Shown: positions 1 through 7,619 of the stretch, piece after piece
Position numbering within the stretch: position 1 is the first letter of the stretch
How the letters are laid out: each line of letters opens with the position of its first letter
Assembly (NCBI GenBank): GCA_964508915.1
Contig: CAZDVK010000008.1
Location: forward strand, 4,378-68,377
From: CAZDVK01 sp964508915
GTDB taxonomy: Bacteria; Pseudomonadota; Alphaproteobacteria; Paracaedibacterales; CAIULA01
DNA length: 64,000 bases
Reading direction: 5' to 3'
Program-made: the position numbers and the translations under genes
The notes under the pieces: model-generated
Told to the model about the DNA's origin: nothing
Databases searched by the model: none
The model's input: the letters and a program-made list of their open reading frames with translations, nothing else

Positions 1-1
1 T

Positions 2-211
2 GAACATCAGCAAGCCTTTAATAAAAGCCTGGTAGGAACGATTCAACCCGTTCTGTTTGATAAAACGTCACGGTTTGATAACCATATGCTGGGTAAAACC
101 CCTTACATGCAATCGGTCCATATTCCAGTACAAGAAAACCTCTTTGGGAAAATTGTCAATGTGCACTTGGAATCAGCAGTTGGCGTTAATTTTATGGGAA
201 AATTGGTATAG
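2..211 (+). CDS. miaB: tRNA 2-methylthio-adenosine synthase MiaB, C-terminal fragment
   Basis: The reading frame is open from the window edge and ends at TAG 209-211, giving the last 69 residues of a protein that begins outside the window. The translated end (MQSVHIPVQENLFGKIVNV, then ESAVGVNFMGKLV) fits the RNA-binding TRAM domain that closes MiaB-type radical SAM methylthiotransferases, which convert i6A37 to ms2i6A37 in tRNAs reading UNN codons. The catalytic radical SAM core cannot be seen. A 13-bp perfect hairpin 9 bases after the stop separates it from the convergent gene downstream. The paralogue MtaB is possible, but the 'GKTPYMQSVH' stretch favours MiaB. Confidence 0.8.
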   Translation, partial: EHQQAFNKSLVGTIQPVLFDKTSRFDNHMLGKTPYMQSVHIPVQENLFGKIVNVHLESAVGVNFMGKLV

Positions 212-219
212 AAATAAGG

Positions 220-252
220 TTATGCATGCCTGAATAAAACAGGCATGCATAA
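220..252. terminator. Bidirectional hairpin terminator between convergent genes
   Basis: A perfect 13-bp inverted repeat (arms 220-232 and 240-252, 7-base loop) lies between the miaB stop and the stop of the convergent gene at 267. No strong U-run follows on either side, so its strength is uncertain, but position and symmetry fit a shared terminator. Confidence 0.6.
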
Positions 253-266
253 TTGAAAAAACTTTA

Positions 267-911
267 TTAGCTCTTTCGTCTTTTTGTCCGAATGCTATCC
301 ATTTTAAATCGCATTTCGTTGTAGTAATCAACTTTTTCTTTAGGGTGGTCAAGGCTATACCCGGCTGATACTTTTTTAGATTCTTCTTCGTTTTCGGCTG
401 TCCATTTAAAAGAGGGTGCTTTATCACCACCATCAAAAATTTCCTTAACTTTGACACGAATTCGATCTAGGTTATGGTCAAAATTACTGCTACTTCCTCC
501 CTTAACCCATTCCTTGCCGCTGGCAGTCGCGTTTAGGTGCATTCCACATTCATACTGGAATTCTTTTACATCTCCGCTTTTATAAGCTAAAGCGATAGCT
601 TCTAATTTATTCTGCGCCGCTTCTATACCATAAGCTAAGTCTTCCCCTGGCCCTTGATGAAGCAATTCTAAAAGTCCTGCCACATCATTTGCGTTATCAA
701 TTTTTCTAGACAAAACAACGCATGTAAAATTTTTGGTATCTTTTAAGGGGCATTTTGTAAAACATTTTTTAACTTCTTCGGTAAGCTCTCCAAGCTTTGT
801 CACATCGACCCCTTCCGCTAATTTCTTGGTGCAGCTAAATGTACAAGAAGCCCAAACCTGTGTGCTCATAAAAGCAATAACGAACGTTAATAAAATTTTT
901 CTAGTTAGCAT
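267..911 (-). CDS. Secreted protein with twin CX3C motif, unknown function
   Basis: This 214-residue protein has a clear Sec signal peptide (MLTRKILLTFVIAFMSTQVWA). The mature N-terminus starts almost at once with CTFSC, 22 residues later CFTKC, forming a twin CX3C arrangement. A further Cys is in 'NFTCVV' and another in 'YECGMH'. The C-terminal end is very basic (SIRTKRRKS). No known family is recognised. The Cys layout recurs in the secreted protein at 24414-25643 (CNKKC ... CLTNC), so the two probably share an N-terminal disulfide hairpin. Export to the periplasm or beyond is inferred from the signal peptide; the role is unknown. It is monocistronic, convergent with miaB and divergent from the secreted gene at 1107. 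Confidence 0.75.
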   Translation of the reverse strand: MLTRKILLTFVIAFMSTQVWASCTFSCTKKLAEGVDVTKLGELTEEVKKCFTKCPLKDTKNFTCVVLSRKIDNANDVAGLLELLHQGPGEDLAYGIEAAQNKLEAIALAYKSGDVKEFQYECGMHLNATASGKEWVKGGSSSNFDHNLDRIRVKVKEIFDGGDKAPSFKWTAENEEESKKVSAGYSLDHPKEKVDYYNEMRFKMDSIRTKRRKS

Positions 912-1066
912 AAAAGTTTCTCCTATTAAAGTTAGAAAATATCATCATGCTTAGATTCTAAGTTAAAATGCTTAACAAAAAGTTAACGCAGAAAAAATAT
1001 AAAGCATGCATCAGAAACCAGACCCATTAACATTTTATTAACTATTTTGTGCTATCTCACTTTGTC

Positions 1067-1082
1067 GAGGGGTGACCCCCTC
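1067..1082 (+). promoter_or_regulatory. Leader hairpin just upstream of a ribosome binding site
   Basis: GAGGGG (1067-1072), loop TGAC, CCCCTC (1077-1082) forms a 6-bp GC-rich hairpin that ends 10 bases before the AAGGAG of the following gene. It could be a 5' UTR stability or attenuation element. Only its structure is visible, not a function. Confidence 0.35.
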
Positions 1083-1106
1083 AATCTTTTAAAAGGAGAT
1101 ACACCC

Positions 1107-1673
1107 ATGAAAAAGATTTTCTATCCCGCCATCACAGTTTTAGGTTTTACTTTTACAGCTACTTGCTATGCCTCATCTTCCGATGAACCCACCGTCATAG
1201 ACCCTGAAAGAATCAACCGCAATTTAACTATCGTTTTTCCAACTACAAAAGCTTTGTTTTCACAAGAACTTCAAGAGGTTACTAATCAATCGGCTGTGCA
1301 TATCCCACCAACAGTTTTGCATATTCCACAAAAACGATCTGCCTTATCACGTTTTTTTTCATGTTTTTCATGCAAAAGCGACGCAGCTGTTGAAGCTGTT
1401 AAACCATTACCCCTTCCAAGGCTCCAACAACTTCCTGTGCGTGGAATAGGTGCGGTAACGGCATATCCACAGTCCACCGTTGCGGCATTGTCAACTGTGG
1501 CAAGGCTGGGTCGATTGGATTCAGAGATTACCCTTGGACAAATTATCGGACCCGTCACACGCTCAGACTCAGACAGTTCTTTTTCAGATTATTTATCAGC
1601 TGTTAGTGATGATAGCTTTGATGACGAACGTTACCGCAGACCATGCCCCTATGAGTGTTGTAAACGGGGCTGA
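1107..1673 (+). CDS. Secreted Ser/Asp- and Cys-containing protein, unknown function
   Basis: The start at 1107 is chosen because an AAGGAG ribosome binding site sits 9 bases upstream and the protein then opens with a normal Sec signal peptide (MKKIFYPAITVLGFTFTATCYA). The product has 188 residues. The mature part has a basic, Cys-containing patch (FFSCFSCKS), a Pro-rich stretch, then an acidic Ser/Asp tail (SDSDSSFSDYLSAVSDDSFD) and a Cys-rich end (CPYECCKRG). No family is recognised. Low complexity and export suggest a surface or host-directed protein, but this is inference. It converges on anmK, whose stop codon is 12 bases away. Confidence 0.65.
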   Translation: MKKIFYPAITVLGFTFTATCYASSSDEPTVIDPERINRNLTIVFPTTKALFSQELQEVTNQSAVHIPPTVLHIPQKRSALSRFFSCFSCKSDAAVEAVKPLPLPRLQQLPVRGIGAVTAYPQSTVAALSTVARLGRLDSEITLGQIIGPVTRSDSDSSFSDYLSAVSDDSFDDERYRRPCPYECCKRG

Positions 1674-1685
1674 TTATGTTGTTGA

Positions 1686-2852
1686 TCAACAGAAATAGTC
1701 TCCGCCACAAGTTGGCATAGAAACACCCGTTGTGTTTGGAAAACTAAATGGAAGCCCTTTTAAATGTCGTACAGCTAGATAGGCAAAAATTTGGGCTTCC
1801 AAAGCTTGTGAATTCCATCCTACGCTATCAGCTTTATGCATCACGATACCTGGGCCCAAGGCTTTCATAAGATAGTCTTCTAAAAATTTCAAAATAATTG
1901 GGTTTTGAGCCCCGCCCCCTGCCATAATCCACATTTTAGGAACATCTATATTCAGTGACACAACGCTATCTACTAAGCTTTTAGCTGTGAAAGCTTCAAG
2001 GGTGGCGCAGCCATCTTCAAGGGTTAATGGGGCTAATTCAGCAATCAGATTCAAATGACCAATATCTAAAGATTTGGGTGCAGGAAGGGTAAAATAATTG
2101 TGCCCATTTTTTTGAACACCTTTTTCGAATAACAAACTTAAAACATTTTCATGTACCTGGCCCTGTGATCCATAGCGACCATTTGCATCCATTTGTTCCT
2201 GGTTATGTGTACGCTGACGCACAAAACGATCGACCAAACCATTGGCAGGGCCTGTATCAAAAGCAATCATATGGTCAGGTTTGTCACTGGGAATAATCGT
2301 AACGTTTGCAATACCCCCTAAGTTCACAACAACAGCTGGAATATATCCATCTCGTTTAGCCAAAGCGTAGTGATAAATAGGGGCAAAAGGGGCCCCTTGA
2401 CCACCTAAAGTGATATCCTGCTTGCGGAAATTGTTGACAACAGGAATGCCCACTAATTCGGCTAAACGCTTTCCATGGCCCACAATGGTTGAAACAGGGG
2501 GATGGTGGTATAACGTTTGACCGTGGTAGCCAACCACACGGATTGTTTCAGGTAAACATTTTGTTTCACTTATTAACCGTCGTACAGCTTCTGCATGCAA
2601 ATGGGTTGATTCGTCAATAATTTGCGGCAGGTTAGGCCATAAATTTTCAGCTTTTTCCAAATCCCCTTGAACAGATCGAACAACTTCTTCAGCTTGTTTT
2701 AATTGTGACTTAAAAAAAGCAGAATAGGGCATCGAAATATGCCCACATTCTTCAATAATCGAATCACCATCTGTTTTCAGTAAGGCGGCATCGATACCGT
2801 CCATTGATGTACCGCTCATCAACCCAACGCTGAAAACGGGGTATTGAATCAA
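1686..2852 (-). CDS. anmK: Anhydro-N-acetylmuramic acid kinase
   Basis: AnmK phosphorylates 1,6-anhydro-MurNAc recovered from cell-wall turnover, opening the anhydro ring and returning MurNAc-6-P to the recycling pathway in the cytoplasm. The N-terminal signature GLMSGTSMDGIDAALL is diagnostic of the family, followed by the ASKHA elements FDTGPANGLVDRFV and the C-terminal nucleotide site IMAGGGAQNP. The length of 388 residues is slightly above the usual 365-375. The start is TTG at 2852, overlapping the TGA of pfkA by 4 bases (TTGA), so translation is coupled. The C-terminal extension ending CGGDYFC is not part of the standard family. Confidence 0.93.
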   Translation of the reverse strand: MIQYPVFSVGLMSGTSMDGIDAALLKTDGDSIIEECGHISMPYSAFFKSQLKQAEEVVRSVQGDLEKAENLWPNLPQIIDESTHLHAEAVRRLISETKCLPETIRVVGYHGQTLYHHPPVSTIVGHGKRLAELVGIPVVNNFRKQDITLGGQGAPFAPIYHYALAKRDGYIPAVVVNLGGIANVTIIPSDKPDHMIAFDTGPANGLVDRFVRQRTHNQEQMDANGRYGSQGQVHENVLSLLFEKGVQKNGHNYFTLPAPKSLDIGHLNLIAELAPLTLEDGCATLEAFTAKSLVDSVVSLNIDVPKMWIMAGGGAQNPIILKFLEDYLMKALGPGIVMHKADSVGWNSQALEAQIFAYLAVRHLKGLPFSFPNTTGVSMPTCGGDYFC

Positions 2853-3949
2853 GCAACATCCCCGACATATATACCCAGTGAACGGGCCGTTTGAACGAGT
2901 GTGCCATTAGTTTCAACTGATTGGTAATGACGAATGGCTTCTTCAATTGGCACATGGTTGACATGACCATTTTGCCAACAAACCATACGATTAAATTGTT
3001 TTTCAGCCACCAAATCCACAGCCTTAACGCCAAAAGCAGATGCCAGCAAACGGTCATAAGCATTCGGTGGTCCACCCCGTTGGGTGTGCCCTAAAACAGT
3101 TACACGCGTTTCAAAACCTGTATATTTCTGGATTTTTTCGCCTAAATAGGCCCCAATACCACCGTATCGGGGACGACCCGTGGTTTCATCTTTAATGGTT
3201 GCTAGGTCACCATTTTCCTTACACACTGATTCAGCAACCACCACAATAACGGCCTTTTGACCTGCGTCTTTTAACTCCCGAATACGATCACACACCTGTT
3301 GTAGTCGGTAAGGAATTTCTGGAATCAAAATAATATGGGCACCGCCGGCAATACCACAACTAATGGCAATATGGCCAGCATCGCGGCCCATAACTTCTAA
3401 CACCATAACCCGTTGATGACTGGCTGCTGTTGTATGAAGGCGGTCTAAAGCATCCGTTGCAATATCTAACGCTGTTGTATGACCAATGGAAAGTTCCGTA
3501 TGGGCCAAATCATTATCAATGGTTTTGGGAATAGTTACTAAGTTGATTCCTTTTTTGGCAAGCTTACTTAAAATACGCATACTGCCATCACCTCCGATAG
3601 CAATCAAAGCATCCAAACCTAATTCTTGATACCCTTTTATCAGGTCTTCCGACCGGTCAGATCGGGTTCCATCACCATTTGGAAAAGCAAACGGGTCATC
3701 TTTATTGGTGCTACCTAAAAAAGTTCCCCCACTGCGCAACAAAGCCGCGTCACATTTTGAAAGGGTTATTTCTTCAAATTCAACAGGCCTTTTAATTAAC
3801 CCTGTTGTACCGTAATGAATCCCATAAACTTGCCATTCGTATTTTACAATGGCGTGGCGGGCCACAGCGTGCAAAGCCGCATTCAAACCAGCGCAATCTC
3901 CACCGCTTGTTAAAACGCCAATTCGTCGAAACGTCGTCAGAATACTCAC
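2849..3949 (-). CDS. pfkA: 6-phosphofructokinase, ATP-type of the PPi-like lineage
   Basis: Phosphofructokinase commits fructose-6-phosphate to glycolysis. The N-terminus GVLTSGGDCAGLNA is the phosphate-binding loop, AIGGDGSMR is the donor-site loop with Gly at the position equivalent to E. coli residue 104, and PKTIDNDL carries the catalytic Asp with Lys at position 124. Gly104 with Lys124 is the combination known from ATP-dependent enzymes that are phylogenetically within the PPi-PFK group. GHTQRGGPPNAYDR is the C-terminal substrate loop. The length is 366 residues. The GTG at 3949 lies directly against an AGGGGA sequence, unusually close for a Shine-Dalgarno, so the exact start is uncertain. 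It overlaps anmK by 4 bases. Confidence 0.9.
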   Translation of the reverse strand: MSILTTFRRIGVLTSGGDCAGLNAALHAVARHAIVKYEWQVYGIHYGTTGLIKRPVEFEEITLSKCDAALLRSGGTFLGSTNKDDPFAFPNGDGTRSDRSEDLIKGYQELGLDALIAIGGDGSMRILSKLAKKGINLVTIPKTIDNDLAHTELSIGHTTALDIATDALDRLHTTAASHQRVMVLEVMGRDAGHIAISCGIAGGAHIILIPEIPYRLQQVCDRIRELKDAGQKAVIVVVAESVCKENGDLATIKDETTGRPRYGGIGAYLGEKIQKYTGFETRVTVLGHTQRGGPPNAYDRLLASAFGVKAVDLVAEKQFNRMVCWQNGHVNHVPIEEAIRHYQSVETNGTLVQTARSLGIYVGDVA

Positions 3950-4117
3950 TCCCCTTAATGGTACAATTTTACTTAAAACTTTAATTTTTTCGAACCTATT
4001 TGTACATATGAAAACAGATTTTTCAAGAAATTAAGGAGTGTACGCGGCTTTTTTCTGACAAGTCGTTGATTATTGATTTTTTTATTCAAAAATCACACTG
4101 AATTTAATAGTCTTTCT

Positions 4118-4145
4118 GGGGGTTTTTATGGGCATAAAATCCCCC
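4118..4145 (-). terminator. Stem-loop downstream of ftsA
   Basis: GGGGGTTTTTATG (4118-4130) pairs with CATAAAATCCCCC (4133-4145) in 12 of 13 positions, 11 bases after the ftsA stop on the minus strand. No long U-run follows. It separates ftsA from pfkA, about 170 bases further on, and may be a partial terminator or an mRNA 3' stabiliser. Confidence 0.5.
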
Positions 4146-4156
4146 CCGACCATTCT

Positions 4157-5440
4157 TTAGAAATTTTCTTTAATCCAGTAATTAATTTTTTGGAAAAAGT
4201 TGCTTTTTCCTTTATTCAATTTTGCCACTTGTTTGCTGGTATAGTCTTGCAAAGCATACTGCAAAAGGCCAGCACATGTTGAAAAAATAGGGTTTGTTGC
4301 CATATCGCTGGAACCGTACAACCCTGTGGGGTAGCCCATGCGTACCTGACGACCCAAAATTTGGTTAGCCATTTCCCGAACACCTTGCAAATGGCTTGAA
4401 CCACCTGTTATGACAATCCGCTGATATACCAACGGGTCAAGTTTTGATGTTTTAATAGATTTGGCCACTAATTCAAAAATTTCTTCCATACGTGACCGAA
4501 TAATGTGGGTTAGCATGCTTTTTGAAATTTGGTTGCCATGGGCTGTATCTAATTCACCCATTTGAGGTACCAAAATGCTTTCCCGGTCATCGCTACTTGA
4601 CGGGATTAAGGTTCCATACAAAGTTTTTAAACGTTCAGCCTGGGCTAAAGGTGTTGCTAGGCCGCGGGCAATATCATTGGTAATGTGAGCACCGCCTACG
4701 GGGATACCTTGCACACGCACCAAATTCCCTTCTTGGAAAGAAGCTAACGTTGTATTACCACCGCCTAAGTCCACAACTGTCACCCCTAATTCCAATTCGT
4801 CTTCCACCAAAGTAGCCAAACCCGATGCATACGATGAAACCACAAAGCCTTCTACATCTAAGTGGCACCGGCCAATACACGTGCTGAGGTTTCGAATTAA
4901 ATTGGAAGGGGCTGAAATAATATGCAAATTGACCGATAATTTTTCCCCAATCATACCGCGGGGGTCACGAATGCCACTAATAGAATCCAAATCATAGGAA
5001 ATGGGCAATATGTGCATAATATAGCGGTTAGCACCTATGGAATCATCGCGCGTAATATTCAACAACCGTTTCAAATGGTTTTCATCTACCGGTGCACCCG
5101 ATAAATAAACTTCAGATCGCAAAATACGAGACTGCGTAGCACCCGCTGGCACACTGACGTACACACTATTAATATTTTTTCCAGCCGCCTGTTCAGCGCT
5201 ATGAACAGCATTTAAAATGGAATCTTCCAGGGCTTCCATATCGACAATATTCCCACCCTTCAGGCCACGGGATACTTGGTACCCAACACCTAAAACACGA
5301 AGTTTGTGAGTTGGCGCTTCGCCTTCAACAATTTCTGTTTGAACTTTGGCAATGGCACAGCATACTTTGCTGGAACCAATATCCAAAGCAGCGAAAACTT
5401 CGTTCCGCTCTAGGGGGGCTTTTTTAGAAAATAGACTCAT
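4157..5440 (-). CDS. ftsA: Cell division protein FtsA
   Basis: FtsA is the actin-like ATPase that tethers FtsZ filaments to the inner membrane and recruits later divisome proteins. The 427-residue protein shows the phosphate-1 loop ALDIGSSKVCCAIA near residue 18, the SHS2/1C region (YVSVPAGATQSRILRSEV), the phosphate-2 loop TVVDLGGGNTTLA and the adenosine motif RIVITGGSSHLQGV. The basic, aromatic C-terminus (NFFQKINYWIKENF) fits the conserved membrane-binding amphipathic helix. It starts 3 bases after the gmk stop. The usual partners ftsQ upstream and ftsZ downstream are absent; pfkA follows instead. Confidence 0.95.
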   Translation of the reverse strand: MSLFSKKAPLERNEVFAALDIGSSKVCCAIAKVQTEIVEGEAPTHKLRVLGVGYQVSRGLKGGNIVDMEALEDSILNAVHSAEQAAGKNINSVYVSVPAGATQSRILRSEVYLSGAPVDENHLKRLLNITRDDSIGANRYIMHILPISYDLDSISGIRDPRGMIGEKLSVNLHIISAPSNLIRNLSTCIGRCHLDVEGFVVSSYASGLATLVEDELELGVTVVDLGGGNTTLASFQEGNLVRVQGIPVGGAHITNDIARGLATPLAQAERLKTLYGTLIPSSSDDRESILVPQMGELDTAHGNQISKSMLTHIIRSRMEEIFELVAKSIKTSKLDPLVYQRIVITGGSSHLQGVREMANQILGRQVRMGYPTGLYGSSDMATNPIFSTCAGLLQYALQDYTSKQVAKLNKGKSNFFQKINYWIKENF

Positions 5441-5443
5441 CTC

Positions 5444-6088
5444 TTATAAATTACTTTTCATTAAGGTTCTAATATTATTCACAAAATCCGTCAGACCATC
5501 CTGGCGTGTTCGTTTCAAGCGCTCTGTTTTCAAAATGGAGTGTACTTTTTCAACACTGTCTTCCAAATCATGATTAATGATAACATAATCATATTCCGCC
5601 CAATGACTAATTTCTGAAGATGCTGCATTCATACGTTTTTTTAGAACGTCTTCGGAATCAGTGGCCCGATTTCGAAGGCGTTTTTCCAGTTCTTCACCTG
5701 AAGGGGGTAAAATAAAAACAGTCACCAAATCATGACGGGCCCTTTGGGCAATTTGCTGCGTACCTTGCCAGTCAATATCAAAAATAACATCGTGCCCGCT
5801 TTGAAGCCGTTCATTCACAAAGTCTTTAGGTGTTCCATAAAAATTACCGAACACTTCAGCGTTTTCTAAAAAGGCGTCTTGGCTTTTCATCGAAAGAAAT
5901 TGATCTTGAGATACAAAAAAATAGTCTTTTCCATGAACCTCCCCAGGGCGCGCTGAACGGGTGGTTGTTGAAACAGAGACAGAAATTTCTAAATCACGCT
6001 TTAGTATTTCTTTTACAATGGTGGTTTTTCCAGCCCCAGAAGGGGAAGATAAAACTAACATCAACCCACGGCGTTTAATAAAGGTCAC
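5444..6088 (-). CDS. gmk: Guanylate kinase
   Basis: Gmk phosphorylates GMP or dGMP to the diphosphate using ATP in purine nucleotide synthesis. The P-loop SSPSGAGKTT is at residues 14-23, followed by the GMP-binding segment STTTRSARPGEVHGKDYFFV, the DIDWQGTQQI segment (usual DIDWQG signature) and the LID region. The length of 214 residues is normal. The start is GTG at 6088, supported by AGGAC with 8-9 bases spacing. The gene lies 23 bases downstream of sspB and 3 bases upstream of ftsA, so the three form a likely operon on the minus strand. Confidence 0.96.
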   Translation of the reverse strand: MTFIKRRGLMLVLSSPSGAGKTTIVKEILKRDLEISVSVSTTTRSARPGEVHGKDYFFVSQDQFLSMKSQDAFLENAEVFGNFYGTPKDFVNERLQSGHDVIFDIDWQGTQQIAQRARHDLVTVFILPPSGEELEKRLRNRATDSEDVLKKRMNAASSEISHWAEYDYVIINHDLEDSVEKVHSILKTERLKRTRQDGLTDFVNNIRTLMKSNL

Positions 6089-6111
6089 AAAAATTGTCCT
6101 GTTTTAAAGGC

Positions 6112-6621
6112 TTATTTCCGCCTGAAAGAATCAAGGGTCACAATATTGGAACCATCGCCTTCTTTTTCTTTCGGTGCAGCATCAGCTTTTTGTTTATTTT
6201 TACTTGTTTTTGCTTTCGCTGGTTTTTCGTCAACAACGGGTTCTTCTTCCATAAAGTCAGATTCGGTGGGTGTAAACTGCAAACCAAACTTAACAGATGG
6301 GTCTACAAAACTAATAATCGAATCAAAAGGAATGGTCAGGCGTTCATGAACATCATTAAAACATAAAGTTACGGAAAAAGTTTTGTCTTCAACAACCAGA
6401 TCCCAAAATTCATGCTGCAGAACAATAGTTATGTCATCAGGGTATAAGTCATGTAAATAATCAGGCAAATCAACGCCTGGATGACTGGTGGCAAAGGATA
6501 CATAAAAATGATGCCCGCCAGGCAAACCTTTTTTGGCTGCTTCGTCTAGGACGTGCTTCACCACTGAACGAAGTGCATCTTGGACTAATTCTTCATAGTC
6601 AATAATTGTTTTTTTGCCCAT
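6112..6621 (-). CDS. sspB: Alpha-type SspB, ClpXP adaptor for ssrA-tagged proteins
   Basis: The alphaproteobacterial SspB family (ClpXP protease specificity-enhancing factor, DUF1321-type) binds tmRNA-tagged proteins and delivers them to ClpXP. The ATG at 6621 is preferred over an in-frame ATG 30 bases upstream: an AAAGG lies 6 bases before it, and the N-terminus MGKKTIIDYEELVQDAL matches the family opening. Residues 30-115 form the substrate-binding domain (GGHHFYVSFATSHPGVDLP, then ITIVLQHEFWDL). A charged linker (EEPVVDEKPAKAKTSKNK) leads to a short C-terminal peptide NIVTLDSFRRK, the expected ClpX-tethering tail. It lies on the same strand directly behind the tmRNA gene, a striking functional pairing. 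Confidence 0.9.
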   Translation of the reverse strand: MGKKTIIDYEELVQDALRSVVKHVLDEAAKKGLPGGHHFYVSFATSHPGVDLPDYLHDLYPDDITIVLQHEFWDLVVEDKTFSVTLCFNDVHERLTIPFDSIISFVDPSVKFGLQFTPTESDFMEEEPVVDEKPAKAKTSKNKQKADAAPKEKEGDGSNIVTLDSFRRK

Positions 6622-6649
6622 ACAAAACCTTTCATGCATTTTGCTTTTC

Positions 6650-7016
6650 AAGTGGGGGCATTCTGTTGCCCGGTTGCCCCCAAACCGCTATCGTTACACG
6701 ACCTTTTTGTTTTTGCTAACGCTAAAACAATTAGGCAATGCGAGCTGCAGCTGCAACTTCAACTTCATTGGAGTTGGCAGAAGCCAATTTCCAAGGGTTG
6801 TCGTTCGCTGGAGCAAGGGAAACAAGTCCCTTACGACGAGAAGTGCGTGTTAAATTGGCACTTATAAAAAAAGCCCGATAACGGCGGTACAATGCCGGAC
6901 AAAAAGCAAACCTTTATTACGCACGTCGATCCTATTTCGTCCCCATACTTCTAAAAAACTTAACTGGTGGAGACGCCGGGTACCGCCCCCGGGTCCGCAA
7001 CGCTTATTTCGCGTGC
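6650..7016 (-). ncRNA. ssrA: Permuted two-piece tmRNA (acceptor piece then coding piece)
   Basis: Read on the minus strand, the acceptor piece comes first. It has a T-stem CCGGG, loop GGCGGTA, CCCGG, then CGTCTCCACCA ending at 6965. After an intervening 20 bases the coding piece opens at 6944 with GGGGACGAAATAGGATCGAC, whose GGGGACG pairs with CGTCTCC to rebuild the tRNA-like acceptor stem. The tag frame lies at 6778-6731, and a GC-rich hairpin (TGGGGGCA / TGCCCCCA) closes the coding piece near 6650. This order, 3' half before 5' half, is the circular permutation typical of alphaproteobacterial tmRNA. The processed product rescues stalled ribosomes in trans-translation. The outer ends (about 7016 and 6650) are estimates. 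Confidence 0.92.
6731..6778 (-). other. tmRNA proteolysis-tag reading frame
   Basis: Reading from GCC at 6778 gives ANSNEVEVAAAARIA followed by TAA (6733-6731). The AN-x-N opening and Ala-rich end are as expected for a tmRNA tag, and both other frames fail (one hits TGA at once, the other has no stop). The final residues are R-I-A rather than the usual L-A-A or V-A-A. The resume codon is inferred from the tag pattern; starting two codons earlier (A-S-A-N...) cannot be excluded. Confidence 0.75.
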
Positions 7017-7180
7017 CGTTTATTGTCATAGTCAACAAAGTTGACACATCTACATTTAACCTTTTTTTCGTATAAATCAAGCATTAGGTTTTAAATTAAA
7101 AGAAAGTCAAAGACAATCAATGGAAAAAATAAATACCAGTCTAGTCACATTTATCAAAAAGGTAACAATTTGGTTAACGA

Positions 7181-7564
7181 CTAGTATGTTAAAGGCGTAC
7201 AGATTTCAACGATAATGCCATTTAAGTCTTTAACATGCGCAACAAGTTGACCCCACGGTGTTTGTTCAGGTGTTTTTAAACTGGTGCATCCCATCTTTAA
7301 CGCATGGTCATAAGCTTTTTGCACATCATCGTTAATAAACCCAATAATAAACCCTGGTGACTGTTGGCTGGCGTTATGATTACTTATATTCAACCCATCT
7401 GCCATTTTTTCAGATACGAAAGCCAGTTTTGTTGTTCCTGTATTTAACTCTCCGTACAGCTTACTTTCGGCCATAAATCGGGTTTTACAATTAAAAGCCT
7501 TTTCATAAAAAGCTAATGTTGCTTCTACATCATTCACAAAAATCATTGTGTAACCAAAAATCAT
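7181..7564 (-). CDS. VOC (glyoxalase/bleomycin-resistance fold) family protein
   Basis: The 127-residue product has two beta-alpha-beta-beta-beta halves typical of the vicinal oxygen chelate superfamily: TMIFVNDVEATLAFYEKAF at the N-terminus, and a second half beginning GFIINDDV-like and ending QLVAHVKDLNGIIVEIC, with a Glu at the usual metal-ligand place. The start at 7564 (MIFGYTM) is chosen for AGAGG five bases upstream and for matching the family's first strand. The substrate cannot be predicted; such proteins include glyoxalases, dioxygenases and antibiotic-binding proteins. It is the last gene of the uppS-cdsA stretch, separated from cdsA by 55 bases. Confidence 0.8.
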   Translation of the reverse strand: MIFGYTMIFVNDVEATLAFYEKAFNCKTRFMAESKLYGELNTGTTKLAFVSEKMADGLNISNHNASQQSPGFIIGFINDDVQKAYDHALKMGCTSLKTPEQTPWGQLVAHVKDLNGIIVEICTPLTY

Positions 7565-7619
7565 GATAAACCTCTTTCTGCACTTTTTTGTTTTGCAAGA
7601 CCCGATACGTATCTGCAAA

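Noticed and set aside
6862..7080. Reading frame of 72 codons on the minus strand
   Set aside because: It lies wholly within the tmRNA acceptor and coding pieces and has no protein-like features.
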